DNA from: Massiliimalia timonensis | GTDB taxonomy: Bacteria; Bacillota; Clostridia; Oscillospirales; Ruminococcaceae | Length of the DNA: 64,000 nucleotides | Assembly: GCF_900186585.1 (NCBI RefSeq) | Contig: NZ_FYDD01000002.1 | Span: 124,001 to 188,000 of the forward strand | Direction: 5' to 3' | Part shown: one piece after another, positions 1 to 8,200 of the stretch | Numbering within the stretch: position 1 is the stretch's first letter | Layout of the letters: each line of letters opens with the position of its first letter | Program-made: the position numbers and the translations under genes | Notes under the pieces: model-generated | Databases searched by the model: none | What the model was told of the DNA's origin: nothing | The model's input: the letters and a program-made list of their open reading frames with translations, nothing else

Positions 1-1
1 C

Positions 2-256
2 AACGGGAAATCCATGGCTGACGGAGAAAAAACGGGCTTTATACGACTGATTTCAAACCGGGATACAGGAGAGATTCTGGGGGCGCAGTTGGTATGCTCC
101 CATGCATCTGATATGATCGGGGAGATTTTAGCGGCGATGCAGGCGGAAGCATGTATTGAAGACTTGGCGGATCTGATCAGCCCGCACCCTACCCTTTGCG
201 AAGGTATTATGGAAGCGGCCGCTGGGATTTGCGGCAGAGGGATTCATACGATTTGA
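2..256 (+). CDS. lpdA: Dihydrolipoamide dehydrogenase, C-terminal part (5' end outside window)
   Basis: Open from the left edge, so the gene is truncated by the window. The 84 visible residues match the C-terminal dimerisation domain of the flavin disulfide reductases that reoxidise dihydrolipoamide in 2-oxoacid dehydrogenase or glycine-cleavage complexes. The HPTLCE stretch near the end is the family's HPT..E signature, which carries the active-site His that acts across the dimer with the nearby Glu. The internal ATG at 14 is not the true start because the domain is already under way there. An SGNH hydrolase and a lipoate ligase follow closely, which fits a lipoyl-enzyme cluster. Mercuric or glutathione reductase relatives share the fold, but the downstream lipoate ligase favours Lpd. 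Confidence 0.9.
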   Translation, partial: NGKSMADGEKTGFIRLISNRDTGEILGAQLVCSHASDMIGEILAAMQAEACIEDLADLISPHPTLCEGIMEAAAGICGRGIHTI

Positions 257-281
257 TCTCAAATCGCAGCAAGGAGGAAAA

Positions 282-872
282 ATGAAACTTCTCGCATTAG
301 GGGATAGCCTGACAGCTGGATATGGGGTATTAAAAAGAACGGCTTGGACGTCGCAGGCAGCGCAGGCTCTGGGCGCCGCAGTCTTTAACCGGGGAATCTG
401 CGGCGATACAACCGCCGGGATGCTGGCGCGTCTTTATCGGGAAATTTCCGAAACACAGCCGGAATATGTATTGATTTGGGGCGGCAGCAATGATATTTTT
501 TTATGTCATGATTGTTCTTGTGCCAAAGGAAATATCGCTGCAATGGTGCAGCAATCTGTGTTTTACGGTGTAAAACCGATTCTTATCACACCGCTTCCGG
601 TAGAACGGTACAGTATGAAGACCCAGTGGGAAAAATTGATTGATCTTCAGAAAGCGGAAGAGTTAATTGCCCAATATGTAACATGGATTTTTGATTATAG
701 CGAAAGCTTTCAAATTCCTGTAATTGATTGCTTTCATACCTTTTCTACCAAAATAAAGGATCAAGATGTTTCCGGCCTGTATTTGGATGGGATCCATCCT
801 AACGATCAAGGGCATCAAATAATTGCAGAACAGATCTGCAATTTCTTTTATAGTATGGGGTCAGAAAAATGA
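282..872 (+). CDS. SGNH/GDSL-family hydrolase
   Basis: A 196-residue single-domain SGNH esterase/lipase-fold protein. The visible blocks are GDSL (residues 7-10, nucleophile Ser9), GGSND around residues 66-70 (oxyanion Asn) and D-x-x-H near the end (Asp169, His172 in DGIHP). No signal peptide is visible, so it probably acts in the cytosol on an ester or thioester substrate that cannot be named from sequence. An AAGGAGG ribosome-binding site precedes the ATG. It starts 25 nt after lpdA and overlaps lplA by 4 nt, so the three are co-transcribed and translationally coupled. A role in lipoyl or acyl-protein turnover is inference from position only. Confidence 0.9.
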   Translation: MKLLALGDSLTAGYGVLKRTAWTSQAAQALGAAVFNRGICGDTTAGMLARLYREISETQPEYVLIWGGSNDIFLCHDCSCAKGNIAAMVQQSVFYGVKPILITPLPVERYSMKTQWEKLIDLQKAEELIAQYVTWIFDYSESFQIPVIDCFHTFSTKIKDQDVSGLYLDGIHPNDQGHQIIAEQICNFFYSMGSEK

Positions 873-1855
873 TATATTTGGAATCGAAAATAGTAGATCC
901 GTATTGGAACCTTGCATTGGAGCAATATTTATTTGAAACGGTAGGCCAAACAGCCGATTGTTTTATGCTCTGGCAGAATAAGGGCTCCATCATTATAGGA
1001 AGACATCAAAACACCATGGAAGAGATCAACCGCGCCTTTGTGGAAGCAAACAACATTCCTGTTGTGCGGCGCTTGTCTGGAGGAGGGGCGGTTTATCATG
1101 ATTTGGGAAATCTAAACTTTACCTTTATTACCAGTCAAAATCAAGACAGTCAACTTCACATGCAGTCGTTTTGTACGCCGGTGATTCAAACCTTGAACCA
1201 ATTAGGGGTTTCTGCGGAAATTTCAGGCAGAAATGACCTGACGATTCAGTCCAGAAAATTTTCAGGGAATTCTCAATATGTAAAAGGTGGCCGACTGCTG
1301 CATCATGGAACGCTGATGTTTTCTTCAGAACTGGAAGTTTTGGAAAAGGCTTTGCGGGTCCAAAAAGATAAAATGATTTCTAAGGGAATCAAATCTGTGC
1401 GTGACCGTGTCACGAATATTCGGGACCATCTGCCCAATCCCGTTTCGCTCCTTGAATTTAAAGAACTGCTAAAGCAAAATATCTTGTCTTCTGTGAAAGT
1501 TTCCCCATATATTTTATCAGACTATGATTTTTCTGAGATCCAGCGGATCGCGGATGAACGGTATCATACCTGGGCGTGGAATTATGGAGAATCCCCTTCC
1601 TGTACGATCAGCAGAAAAAAGTATTTTCAGGGCTGTGGTTTTGTGGAGGTGCGGATCGCTATTCAACATGGCTGCATTTCTGATCTGAAATTTTACGGTG
1701 ATTTTCTTGGGGAAGCTCCTCCGGAAGAACTGGCGGAAGAATTTTTAGGAATTCCGTTCCCTTCTCAAAATTTCAAGCAGAAGCTCAGAAGCTTCCCGGT
1801 GCAAAATTATTTTTACCATATAAACCATGAGGAATTATTACAATTATTTGATTGA
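869..1855 (+). CDS. lplA: Lipoate-protein ligase A
   Basis: A 328-residue protein that activates free lipoate with ATP and attaches it to lipoyl domains. It shows the N-terminal biotin/lipoate ligase catalytic domain with the RRLSGGGAVYHD lipoate-binding loop (about residues 68-79), the GRND motif and HHGTL after the catalytic lysine region. An accessory C-terminal domain occupies roughly residues 245-328, the usual length for the two-domain LplA type. The start ATG overlaps the preceding stop (ATGA), so expression is coupled to the SGNH hydrolase. With Lpd just upstream, the organism probably scavenges lipoate for a 2-oxoacid dehydrogenase or glycine-cleavage complex encoded to the left. An intrinsic terminator follows. 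Confidence 0.95.
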   Translation: MIYLESKIVDPYWNLALEQYLFETVGQTADCFMLWQNKGSIIIGRHQNTMEEINRAFVEANNIPVVRRLSGGGAVYHDLGNLNFTFITSQNQDSQLHMQSFCTPVIQTLNQLGVSAEISGRNDLTIQSRKFSGNSQYVKGGRLLHHGTLMFSSELEVLEKALRVQKDKMISKGIKSVRDRVTNIRDHLPNPVSLLEFKELLKQNILSSVKVSPYILSDYDFSEIQRIADERYHTWAWNYGESPSCTISRKKYFQGCGFVEVRIAIQHGCISDLKFYGDFLGEAPPEELAEEFLGIPFPSQNFKQKLRSFPVQNYFYHINHEELLQLFD

Positions 1856-1864
1856 TTGAAGTCC

Positions 1865-1907
1865 GGTTATCATTTGAGCAAGAAAGTTCAAATGATAACC
1901 GTTTTTT
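1865..1907 (+). terminator. Intrinsic terminator after lplA
   Basis: A 13-bp perfect inverted repeat (GGTTATCATTTGA at 1865-1877 with its complement at 1888-1900) and a 10-nt loop, followed by six T residues. It closes the lpd-SGNH-lplA transcript 9 nt after the lplA stop. Confidence 0.9.
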
Positions 1908-2074
1908 CATTGAAAAGAGGTTGAAATTCAGCATTCAAAAATGAGGCATCCAAAATTAGAAAAAGTAGCAACTGCGGACATAGGAGATCGTATGCCATAG
2001 TTTAGGGGATATCAGTTCTTTTTCTAATTATTTATGGAACTTACCGGACAATAAAAATGCTGATGGATTTACAC

Positions 2075-2103
2075 TTGACAAAATCTCCGGATTGCGTTAA
2101 ACT
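2075..2103 (+). promoter_or_regulatory. Sigma-A promoter of the structured RNA
   Basis: TTGACA at 2075-2080, a 17-nt spacer, and TAAACT at 2098-2103. The same -10 sequence occurs in the rplU promoter of this window. Predicted transcription start is near 2110, about 20 nt before the first helix of the RNA at 2131. The 1908-2074 stretch before it holds no gene that I recognise. Confidence 0.75.
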
Positions 2104-2130
2104 TTAAGTAATTTTGAAAGGGTAATTATT

Positions 2131-2352
2131 AGAGTCTTTTCAAAGCAATAATCTTGGACCACTCCAGTTGGAGTTAAGGCCATACGGACAGCCGGGTCCA
2201 CTGCCGATTGGCGGCCTTTGTGTTGCCTTATTGATTGAGTTTGAAGCTCAAATTTTATAAGTTGGTTACTTCATAACCGAAATGTGCTTATGTGCACAGA
2301 CTTGTGAAACGGTCAATAAGAGTAGTAAAAGTAATATTGCTATATAGACTCT
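2131..2352 (+). ncRNA. Highly structured non-coding RNA, family not assigned
   Basis: No open reading frame, but a dense set of perfectly complementary segments. The closing helix is 2131-2137 with 2346-2352 (AGAGTCT/AGACTCT), then 2144-2150 with 2335-2341 (AGCAATA/TATTGCT). Internal helices are GGACC 2156-2160 with 2195-2199, a hairpin 2161-2174 (ACTCC/GGAGT), and an 8-bp helix 2227-2234 with 2313-2320 (CTTATTGA/TCAATAAG). The last encloses three hairpins at 2235-2251, 2264-2278 and 2283-2298. AAGGCC 2176-2181 can pair with 2213-2218, which would cross the GGACC helix as a pseudoknot. It has a promoter before it and a terminator after it. It could be a free ncRNA (the raiA or Clostridiales-1 type should be tested) or the sensor of a polyamine-operon leader. 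The architecture is not that of 6S RNA, tmRNA or RNase P. Confidence 0.7.
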
Positions 2353-2438
2353 GATCATTCCGTCCTGCCTGATTTTTATTTCACATGTCCGTTTTCGCCA
2401 CTAACGGGGAAAACAGGAAGAAATAACTTTTTCAGATG

Positions 2439-2480
2439 AACGCAAGCTGTGTTTTTAGGCATAGCTTGCGTTTTTTCTTT
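2439..2480 (+). terminator. Terminator between structured RNA and polyamine operon
   Basis: A 10-bp perfect stem (AACGCAAGCT 2439-2448 with 2463-2472), a 14-nt loop and a T-rich tail (TTTTTTC). It ends either the stand-alone RNA or a regulated leader of the arginine decarboxylase gene. A weaker pairing, GTTTTC at about 2391 with GAAAAC at about 2409, lies just upstream. I could not find a segment of the RNA clearly complementary to the terminator's 5' arm, so attenuation is unproven. Confidence 0.85.
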
Positions 2481-2510
2481 TTCAGTAATTGACGGGAGGA
2501 TGAATTAAAA

Positions 2511-3971
2511 TTGAAAACAGGCAACTTTCAGCTGGACCAAAGCTATGCGCCGATTTATGAGGCCTTGGAAACTTTCCGAAAAATGCGGGTCGTCCCTTTT
2601 GACGTACCGGGTCATAAACGTGGCCGGGGAAATCCGGAGCTTACTGCTTTTTTGGGGCAGCAATGCGTTGGGGTAGATGTCAACAGCATGAAACCGTTAG
2701 ATAACCTTTGCCATCCTGTTTCGGTGATCCAGAAAGCAGAAAAACTGGCCGCAGACGCTTTTGGCGCGGCCCATGCGTTTTTAATGGTGGGCGGTACTAC
2801 CAGCTCTGTGCAAAGCATGGTGTTGACCGCATGTAAACGAGGGGAAGAGATCATCCTGCCCCGCAATGTCCATAAAAGTGTGATCAATGCGTTGGTACTG
2901 TGCGGTGCAATACCGGTATATGTAAACCCTGAGGTGGACCAGCGCCTTGGGATCTCTTTGGGGATGCAACGGGAACAGGTGGCCAAAGCGATTGCAGAGC
3001 ACCCCAACGCGGTGGCAGTTCTGGTGAATAATCCCACTTATTACGGTATTTGCAGTGATCTTCGGGCAATTGTAAAAATGGCGCATGATGCTGGTATGCG
3101 TTGCTTAGTTGATGAGGCCCATGGCACCCACTTCTATTTTGGAAACGGCCTGCCTGTATCCGCTATGGCGGCGGGAGCTGATATGGCTGCCGTATCTATG
3201 CACAAAAGCGGCGGAAGCCTTACGCAATCCAGCTTGCTGTTGGTTGGCCCGAATATCCATGCTGGTTATGTGCGGCAGATCATCAACCTGACTCAAACTA
3301 CTTCCGGAAGCTATCTTTTGATGTCCAGTCTGGATATCAGCCGCCGCAATTTGGCGCTGCGGGGACGTAACGTATTCCATCAAGTGGCAGATATGGCCGA
3401 ATATGCCCGGCAGGAGATCAATGCCGTGGGGGGTTATTACGCCTTTGGGAGAGAACTGATGAATGGAAATTCAGTTTTTGATTTTGATACTACAAAATTA
3501 AGCGTCCATACCTTAGACATAGGATTAGCGGGGATCGAAGTTTATGATATCCTGCGGGATGAGTATGATATCCAAATCGAATTCGGTGACATTGGAAATA
3601 TTTTGGCTTACCTGTCAATGGGCGACCGCGCTCAGGAACTGGAACGTTTAGTCAGCGCATTGGCCGAGATCCGCCGCCGCTATCAAAAAGATGGATCGGG
3701 GCTGTTAAGCCAGGAATATATTGAGCCGGAAGTAGTGACCAGCCCGCAGGAAGCATTCTATGCGGAAAAGATCAGCCTGCCGCTGGAACAAAGCGAAGGC
3801 CGCGTTTGCAGTGAGTTTGTGATGTGCTATCCCCCCGGCATCCCGATATTGGCTCCGGGAGAACGTATCACAGCAGAAATTTTAGAACATATCCAGTATG
3901 CAAAAGAAAAAGGATGCAGCATGACAGGGCCGGAAGACCCGGAAATAAAGCAACTTAACGTGCTGGTATGA
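2511..3971 (+). CDS. speA: Biosynthetic arginine decarboxylase, aspartate-aminotransferase-fold (Orn/Lys/Arg decarboxylase family)
   Basis: A 486-residue PLP enzyme of the family represented by Bacillus subtilis SpeA. It probably converts arginine to agmatine in the first step of this operon. The PLP lysine is Lys232 in HKSGGSLTQS; DVPGHKRG near the N-terminus and DEAHGTHF are family signatures, and the C-terminal wing domain is present. The length equals the Gram-positive SpeA type, without the extra N-terminal domain of inducible enterobacterial decarboxylases. The start is TTG at 2511, preceded by GGGAGGA at 2494-2500; the ATG at 2500 runs into an immediate stop. Lysine or ornithine specificity cannot be excluded from sequence, but a following agmatinase supports arginine. 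Confidence 0.9.
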   Translation: MKTGNFQLDQSYAPIYEALETFRKMRVVPFDVPGHKRGRGNPELTAFLGQQCVGVDVNSMKPLDNLCHPVSVIQKAEKLAADAFGAAHAFLMVGGTTSSVQSMVLTACKRGEEIILPRNVHKSVINALVLCGAIPVYVNPEVDQRLGISLGMQREQVAKAIAEHPNAVAVLVNNPTYYGICSDLRAIVKMAHDAGMRCLVDEAHGTHFYFGNGLPVSAMAAGADMAAVSMHKSGGSLTQSSLLLVGPNIHAGYVRQIINLTQTTSGSYLLMSSLDISRRNLALRGRNVFHQVADMAEYARQEINAVGGYYAFGRELMNGNSVFDFDTTKLSVHTLDIGLAGIEVYDILRDEYDIQIEFGDIGNILAYLSMGDRAQELERLVSALAEIRRRYQKDGSGLLSQEYIEPEVVTSPQEAFYAEKISLPLEQSEGRVCSEFVMCYPPGIPILAPGERITAEILEHIQYAKEKGCSMTGPEDPEIKQLNVLV

Positions 3972-3985
3972 AAGGCGGTAATAGA

Positions 3986-4843
3986 ATGGAAATGTGGTTT
4001 AGTGAATTTCATACGCCGGATGTAAAACACAGCATTCGGGTCAATCGGCATTTATATTCCAAGCAGAGCGATTACCAGAGGATCGACATCTTTGAAACAC
4101 CGGAATTTGGGCGTGTTTTGACACTTGATGGAAATGTTATGCTGACGGAGCGTGATGAATTCATCTATGACGAGATGATCACCCACGTGCCAATGGCAGT
4201 GCATCCCGGTATTAAAGATATTCTGGTAATTGGCGCGGGGGACGGCGGCGTAGTGCGGGAATTGACCCGCTACGACCGGGTGGAACGGATCGACCTGGTA
4301 GAAATGGACCCGCAGGTAGTCGAAGCCTGCCGCACTTACCTTCCCAGCAATGCCTGCCGTATGGATGACCGTCGGGTACATATCTATTTTGAAAACGCGT
4401 TGAAGTTTATCCGTAGATGCGAAGAAAGCTACGACTTAATCATTGTTGACTCTACAGATCCTTTCGGCCCATCTGAGGGCTTGTTTACACGGGAGTTTTA
4501 TGGAAACTGTTATAATGCCTTGAGGAAGGATGGCATTATGGTCAACCAACAGGGAAGCCCATTCTATGCGGAGGATGCCAATGCTATGCAACGCAGCCAT
4601 ATGCGGATTGTCAGCACCTTTCCGATCAGCAAGGTGTATCAGGCGCACATCCCTACCTATGCGGCAGGATATTGGCTGTTTGGCTTTGCCAGCAAAAAGT
4701 ACCACCCTGTCGATGATTTAAACAGCGAAGCATGGAATGCCCTGAACCTGCATACCCGGTATTACACGACCAGATTACATGTGGGAGCGTTCTGGCTTCC
4801 TGCATTTTTAGAAGAGATGCTACAAGAAGTGGAGGGGAAATGA
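3986..4843 (+). CDS. speE: Polyamine aminopropyltransferase (spermidine synthase)
   Basis: A 285-residue protein that transfers an aminopropyl group from decarboxylated SAM to putrescine. The Rossmann motif GAGDGG is at residues 83-88 and the DSTDP motif, with the catalytic and amine-binding Asp residues, is at 155-159. YYTTRLH and a Trp-rich C-terminus also fit SpeE. The start at 3986 is preferred over 3968 because AAGGCGG (3972-3978) lies 7 nt before it. SpeE needs decarboxylated SAM, yet no SAM decarboxylase (speD) gene appears in the window, while a second, SAM-independent route is encoded downstream in the same operon. It overlaps speB by 4 nt. Confidence 0.92.
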   Translation: MEMWFSEFHTPDVKHSIRVNRHLYSKQSDYQRIDIFETPEFGRVLTLDGNVMLTERDEFIYDEMITHVPMAVHPGIKDILVIGAGDGGVVRELTRYDRVERIDLVEMDPQVVEACRTYLPSNACRMDDRRVHIYFENALKFIRRCEESYDLIIVDSTDPFGPSEGLFTREFYGNCYNALRKDGIMVNQQGSPFYAEDANAMQRSHMRIVSTFPISKVYQAHIPTYAAGYWLFGFASKKYHPVDDLNSEAWNALNLHTRYYTTRLHVGAFWLPAFLEEMLQEVEGK

Positions 4844-5709
4844 TGTTACAGCCCAATATAGAAACCTTTATTGGTTGTGAAGCCAGTTACTCGGATTCGC
4901 GGATCGTGCTTTACGGCGCGCCGTTCGATTCTACTACCAGTTTCCGGCCCGGAGCCCGGTTTGGCCCTTCAGCTATGCGGCATGAAAGCTTTGGCCTTGA
5001 AACGTACAGCCCATATCAGGACTTAGACTTGACCGAATGCGCTGTTTTCGACAGCGGCGATCTGGAACTGTGCTTTGGCAACCCGGAACAAGCTCTTCAT
5101 GATATTGAATCCCGTGCAGGGAAAATTTTGCGCGATGGAAAGATCCCTCTGTTACTGGGAGGAGAGCATTTGGTCACTTTGGGAGCGGTACGTGCGGCGG
5201 CAAAGAAATACCCCAACCTACATATCATCCATTTTGACGCGCATGCTGATTTGCGCGACCACTATTTGGGAGCAAAACTCAGCCATGCTTGTGTGATACG
5301 GCGCTGTTGGGACCTGCTCGGAGACGGCCGTATCCATCAATTTGTGATCCGCAGCGGGGAACAGGAAGAGTTCCAGTTTGCAAAGGCGCACACGGATTTC
5401 CATCCCTTTGATTTTGAAGGCTTGGAGCATACTATTTCCGTACTGCGAAAGCAGAATGCCCCGATTTACTTCACCATAGATTTGGATTGCCTGGACCCGT
5501 CTGTTTTTCCGGGGACTGGTACGCCGGAAGCCGGCGGTGTTAGTTTCCTTCAGCTTTTAAAAGCCCTGCGTATGGTATGTACTGCCAATGTGGTGGGAGC
5601 CGATCTGAACGAGCTAGCTCCTTCTCTTGATCACAGCGGCGTTTCTACCGCTGCTGCCTGTAAGGTGCTGCGGGAATTATTGATTGCACTTGATACAAAA
5701 GTAAAATAA
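4840..5709 (+). CDS. speB: Agmatinase-family ureohydrolase
   Basis: A 289-residue Mn-dependent ureohydrolase that hydrolyses a guanidino group to urea. The metal-ligand set is complete: His110 in GGEH, Asp133/His135/Asp137 in HFDAHAD, and Asp214/Asp216 in FTIDLDCLDP. The natural start is ATG 4840, overlapping the speE stop and preceded by GGAGGGG; an upstream in-frame ATG lies inside speE. The usual role is agmatine to putrescine. Because carboxyaminopropyl-type enzymes follow, it could instead, or also, act on aminopropylagmatine as in the carboxyaminopropylagmatine route known from cyanobacteria. Sequence alone does not decide. Confidence 0.92.
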   Translation: MMLQPNIETFIGCEASYSDSRIVLYGAPFDSTTSFRPGARFGPSAMRHESFGLETYSPYQDLDLTECAVFDSGDLELCFGNPEQALHDIESRAGKILRDGKIPLLLGGEHLVTLGAVRAAAKKYPNLHIIHFDAHADLRDHYLGAKLSHACVIRRCWDLLGDGRIHQFVIRSGEQEEFQFAKAHTDFHPFDFEGLEHTISVLRKQNAPIYFTIDLDCLDPSVFPGTGTPEAGGVSFLQLLKALRMVCTANVVGADLNELAPSLDHSGVSTAAACKVLRELLIALDTKVK

Positions 5710-5726
5710 AAAAGGAGAAATTGATT

Positions 5727-6986
5727 ATGAGTAAAGTTCTTGTTATCGGCTGCGGGGGCGTAGCTTCTGTTGCCATTCATAAATGCTGTCAGGTAAGCGA
5801 GGTGTTTACCGAATTATGTATTGCCAGCCGTACAAAATCCAAGTGCGACAAGCTTGCGGCAGAGTTGGCGCCTAAAACCGCCACTAAGATCACCACTGCA
5901 CAGGTCGACGCGGATAATGTGCAGCAGGTGATTGACTTGATCCGCAGTTTTCAGCCAGATCTGGTGATGAACATCGCGCTTCCATATCAGGATCTCACCA
6001 TTATGGACGCCTGCCTCGCCTGCGGCGTCAACTATATGGATACTGCAAATTATGAGCCGGAGGATACCGATGATCCAGAATGGCGTGCCGTTTATGAAAA
6101 GCGCTGTGAGGAAGCTGGATTTTCCGCCTATTTTGACTACAGCTGGCAATGGGCCTATCGCAAAAAGTTCGAGGAAGCCGGTTTGACCGCGTTGCTTGGC
6201 TGTGGCTTTGACCCCGGCGTAACGCAGGCATATTGCGCTTATGCCAAGAAGCATGAATTTGATTCGATCGACACCATTGATATTCTGGACTGCAACGGCG
6301 GAGACCACGGCTATGCGTTTGCCACAAACTTTAATCCAGAAGTCAATTTGCGGGAGGTATCTGCGCCCGGAAGCTATTGGGAAAATGGCCGCTGGGTAGA
6401 AATTCCCGCTATGAGCATCAAGAGGCAATATGATTTTGACCAAGTGGGACAGAAGGATATGTATCTGCTCCATCATGAAGAAATCGAAAGCTTGGCGCTG
6501 AATATTCCGGAGGTGAAGCGGATCCGCTTCTTTATGACCTTTGGGCAGAGTTATCTGGACCATATGCGTTGTTTAGAGGATGTCGGCATGCTCTCCACTG
6601 TCCCGGTCGAATTTGAGGGGCAGCAGATCGTTCCTATCAAGTTCTTAAAAGCTTTACTGCCTGATCCGGCAAGTTTAGGTCCCCGTACAAAAGGGAAAAC
6701 AAACATCGGCTGCATCTTCACAGGGAAAAAAGACGGGAAAGAAAAGACCTACTATATTTATAATGTTTGCGATCATCAGGCATGCTTCCATGAGGCAGGA
6801 AGCCAGGCCGTCAGCTATACGACCGGTGTACCCGCAATGTGCGGAGCCTTGATGCTGTTGACCGGACAATGGAAAAAAACGGGTGTTTACACTGTGGAAG
6901 AATTCGATCCGGACCCGTTCCTGGAAGCGCTGGATCAATACGGCCTTCCCAAAAATGAAAGCTGGAACCCGGTGCTGGTGAAGTAA
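5727..6986 (+). CDS. Carboxynorspermidine synthase-type dehydrogenase (saccharopine dehydrogenase family)
   Basis: A 419-residue NAD(P)H-dependent reductase related to saccharopine dehydrogenase, with an N-terminal GCGGVAS dinucleotide-binding loop (about residues 8-14) and full family length. Members placed beside NspC condense aspartate semialdehyde with putrescine (giving carboxyspermidine), diaminopropane or agmatine by reductive amination. ATG 5727 is chosen because AAAAGGAG (5710-5717) gives good spacing; a TTG at 5721 is also in frame. The next gene's ATG overlaps this stop by 1 nt. The immediate NspC partner makes a lysine-pathway role (true saccharopine dehydrogenase) unlikely. Confidence 0.88.
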   Translation: MSKVLVIGCGGVASVAIHKCCQVSEVFTELCIASRTKSKCDKLAAELAPKTATKITTAQVDADNVQQVIDLIRSFQPDLVMNIALPYQDLTIMDACLACGVNYMDTANYEPEDTDDPEWRAVYEKRCEEAGFSAYFDYSWQWAYRKKFEEAGLTALLGCGFDPGVTQAYCAYAKKHEFDSIDTIDILDCNGGDHGYAFATNFNPEVNLREVSAPGSYWENGRWVEIPAMSIKRQYDFDQVGQKDMYLLHHEEIESLALNIPEVKRIRFFMTFGQSYLDHMRCLEDVGMLSTVPVEFEGQQIVPIKFLKALLPDPASLGPRTKGKTNIGCIFTGKKDGKEKTYYIYNVCDHQACFHEAGSQAVSYTTGVPAMCGALMLLTGQWKKTGVYTVEEFDPDPFLEALDQYGLPKNESWNPVLVK

Positions 6987-8200
6987 TGAAGATCTCTGTA
7001 AAAGATACGCGCCCGCCTTTTGCCGGATTGAACGGAAGATTCCCCGAAGAATTATTTCAAAACCTTCCTACCCCCTGCTATATTTTAGATGAGCCTGCTC
7101 TGCAAAGGAACGGCCAAATATTGGCCGGGGTAGCTGAACGCACCGGCTGCAAAATATTGTTGGCGCAAAAGGCGTTTTCCAACTACGATTTATATCCGGC
7201 TTTGACCCCCTATCTTGCCGGAACCGAAGCAAGCGGGCTTTATGAAGCCCGTCTGGGCGCTGAGGAAATGCCGGGAAAGGAAGTACATGTGTTTTGCGGG
7301 GCGTACCGGGAAGACGAGTTTTCCGAGCTGCTGCGCTATGCGGACCATATCGTATTCAATTCTCCCCGGCAGCTGAAAAAGTTCGGGGAAAAAGCCAAAA
7401 ATGCCGGCAAAAGTATTGGGCTGCGAATCAATCCGGAATACTCTACGCAGGAGGGACATGCTATCTATGATCCTTGCGCTCCCGGCAGCAGGCTGGGCAC
7501 CACCCGTTCCCAGTGGGACAGGCAAATGACACCCCAGCTGGTGGAACTGCTGGATGGGCTCCACTTTCACACTTTATGTGAACAGGATGCAGATGCGCTG
7601 GAACTTACCCTAAAGGCGGTAGAAAAGCTTTTTGGGGATGCTTTGCCCCGGATGAAGTGGCTGAATTTAGGCGGAGGGCATCATATTACCCGTCCCGGAT
7701 ACGATATTCCTCGGCTGGAACAGTGTCTCTGCACAGCCCGGAACAAATGGAGCGTGCAGATATATTTAGAGCCGGGGGAAGCGTGTGCCTTAAATGCCGG
7801 TTACTTGGCGTCTCATGTATTGGATGTTGTAACAAACGGCCAAACCAAAATCGCTATTTTAGATGCCAGTGCAGCCTGCCATATGCCCGATGTCATAGAA
7901 ATGCCTTACCGTCCGCCGCTGTATGGTGCGGGAGAGGAAAACGAGATGCCCTATACATTTCGTTTAGGTGGGCCTACCTGTCTTGCGGGCGATGTTATTG
8001 GGGATTACAGCTTTCACGCTCCACTACAAGAAAAAGAGTTATTGCTGTTCGGCGACATGGCTATTTACACTACTTGCAAGAACAATACTTTTAACGGAAT
8101 GCCGCTTCCTGCTATCTTTGTTCTGCATGCCGACGGCAGCTTGCAGTGCCTGCGAAAATTTGAGTATGCAGATTTTAAATCACGGTTAGGCAGCTTATAA
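6986..8200 (+). CDS. nspC: Carboxynorspermidine/carboxyspermidine decarboxylase
   Basis: A 404-residue PLP-dependent alanine-racemase-fold decarboxylase that removes the carboxyl group left by the preceding dehydrogenase to yield spermidine or an analogue. The PLP lysine is probably Lys62 (AQKAFS), followed by GTEASGLYEARLG. GLRINPE, LNLGGGH, EPGEAC and the GPTCLAGD segment with the catalytic cysteine are the expected blocks in order. It is last in the operon, coupled by a 1-nt overlap to the dehydrogenase; a terminator follows at 8444. Diaminopimelate decarboxylase is related but longer and has different signatures. Confidence 0.92.
   Translation: MKISVKDTRPPFAGLNGRFPEELFQNLPTPCYILDEPALQRNGQILAGVAERTGCKILLAQKAFSNYDLYPALTPYLAGTEASGLYEARLGAEEMPGKEVHVFCGAYREDEFSELLRYADHIVFNSPRQLKKFGEKAKNAGKSIGLRINPEYSTQEGHAIYDPCAPGSRLGTTRSQWDRQMTPQLVELLDGLHFHTLCEQDADALELTLKAVEKLFGDALPRMKWLNLGGGHHITRPGYDIPRLEQCLCTARNKWSVQIYLEPGEACALNAGYLASHVLDVVTNGQTKIAILDASAACHMPDVIEMPYRPPLYGAGEENEMPYTFRLGGPTCLAGDVIGDYSFHAPLQEKELLLFGDMAIYTTCKNNTFNGMPLPAIFVLHADGSLQCLRKFEYADFKSRLGSL

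Noticed and set aside
2131-2352. 6S RNA, tmRNA or RNase P as identity of the structured RNA
   Set aside because: The branched layout with several hairpins inside an 8-bp helix does not fit the long bulged rod of 6S; no tag-peptide or RNase P core motifs are present.
5814-6563. Minus-strand open frame (249 codons) opposite the carboxynorspermidine synthase-type gene
   Set aside because: No recognisable domain, no ribosome-binding site, and fully contained in a clear enzyme gene.
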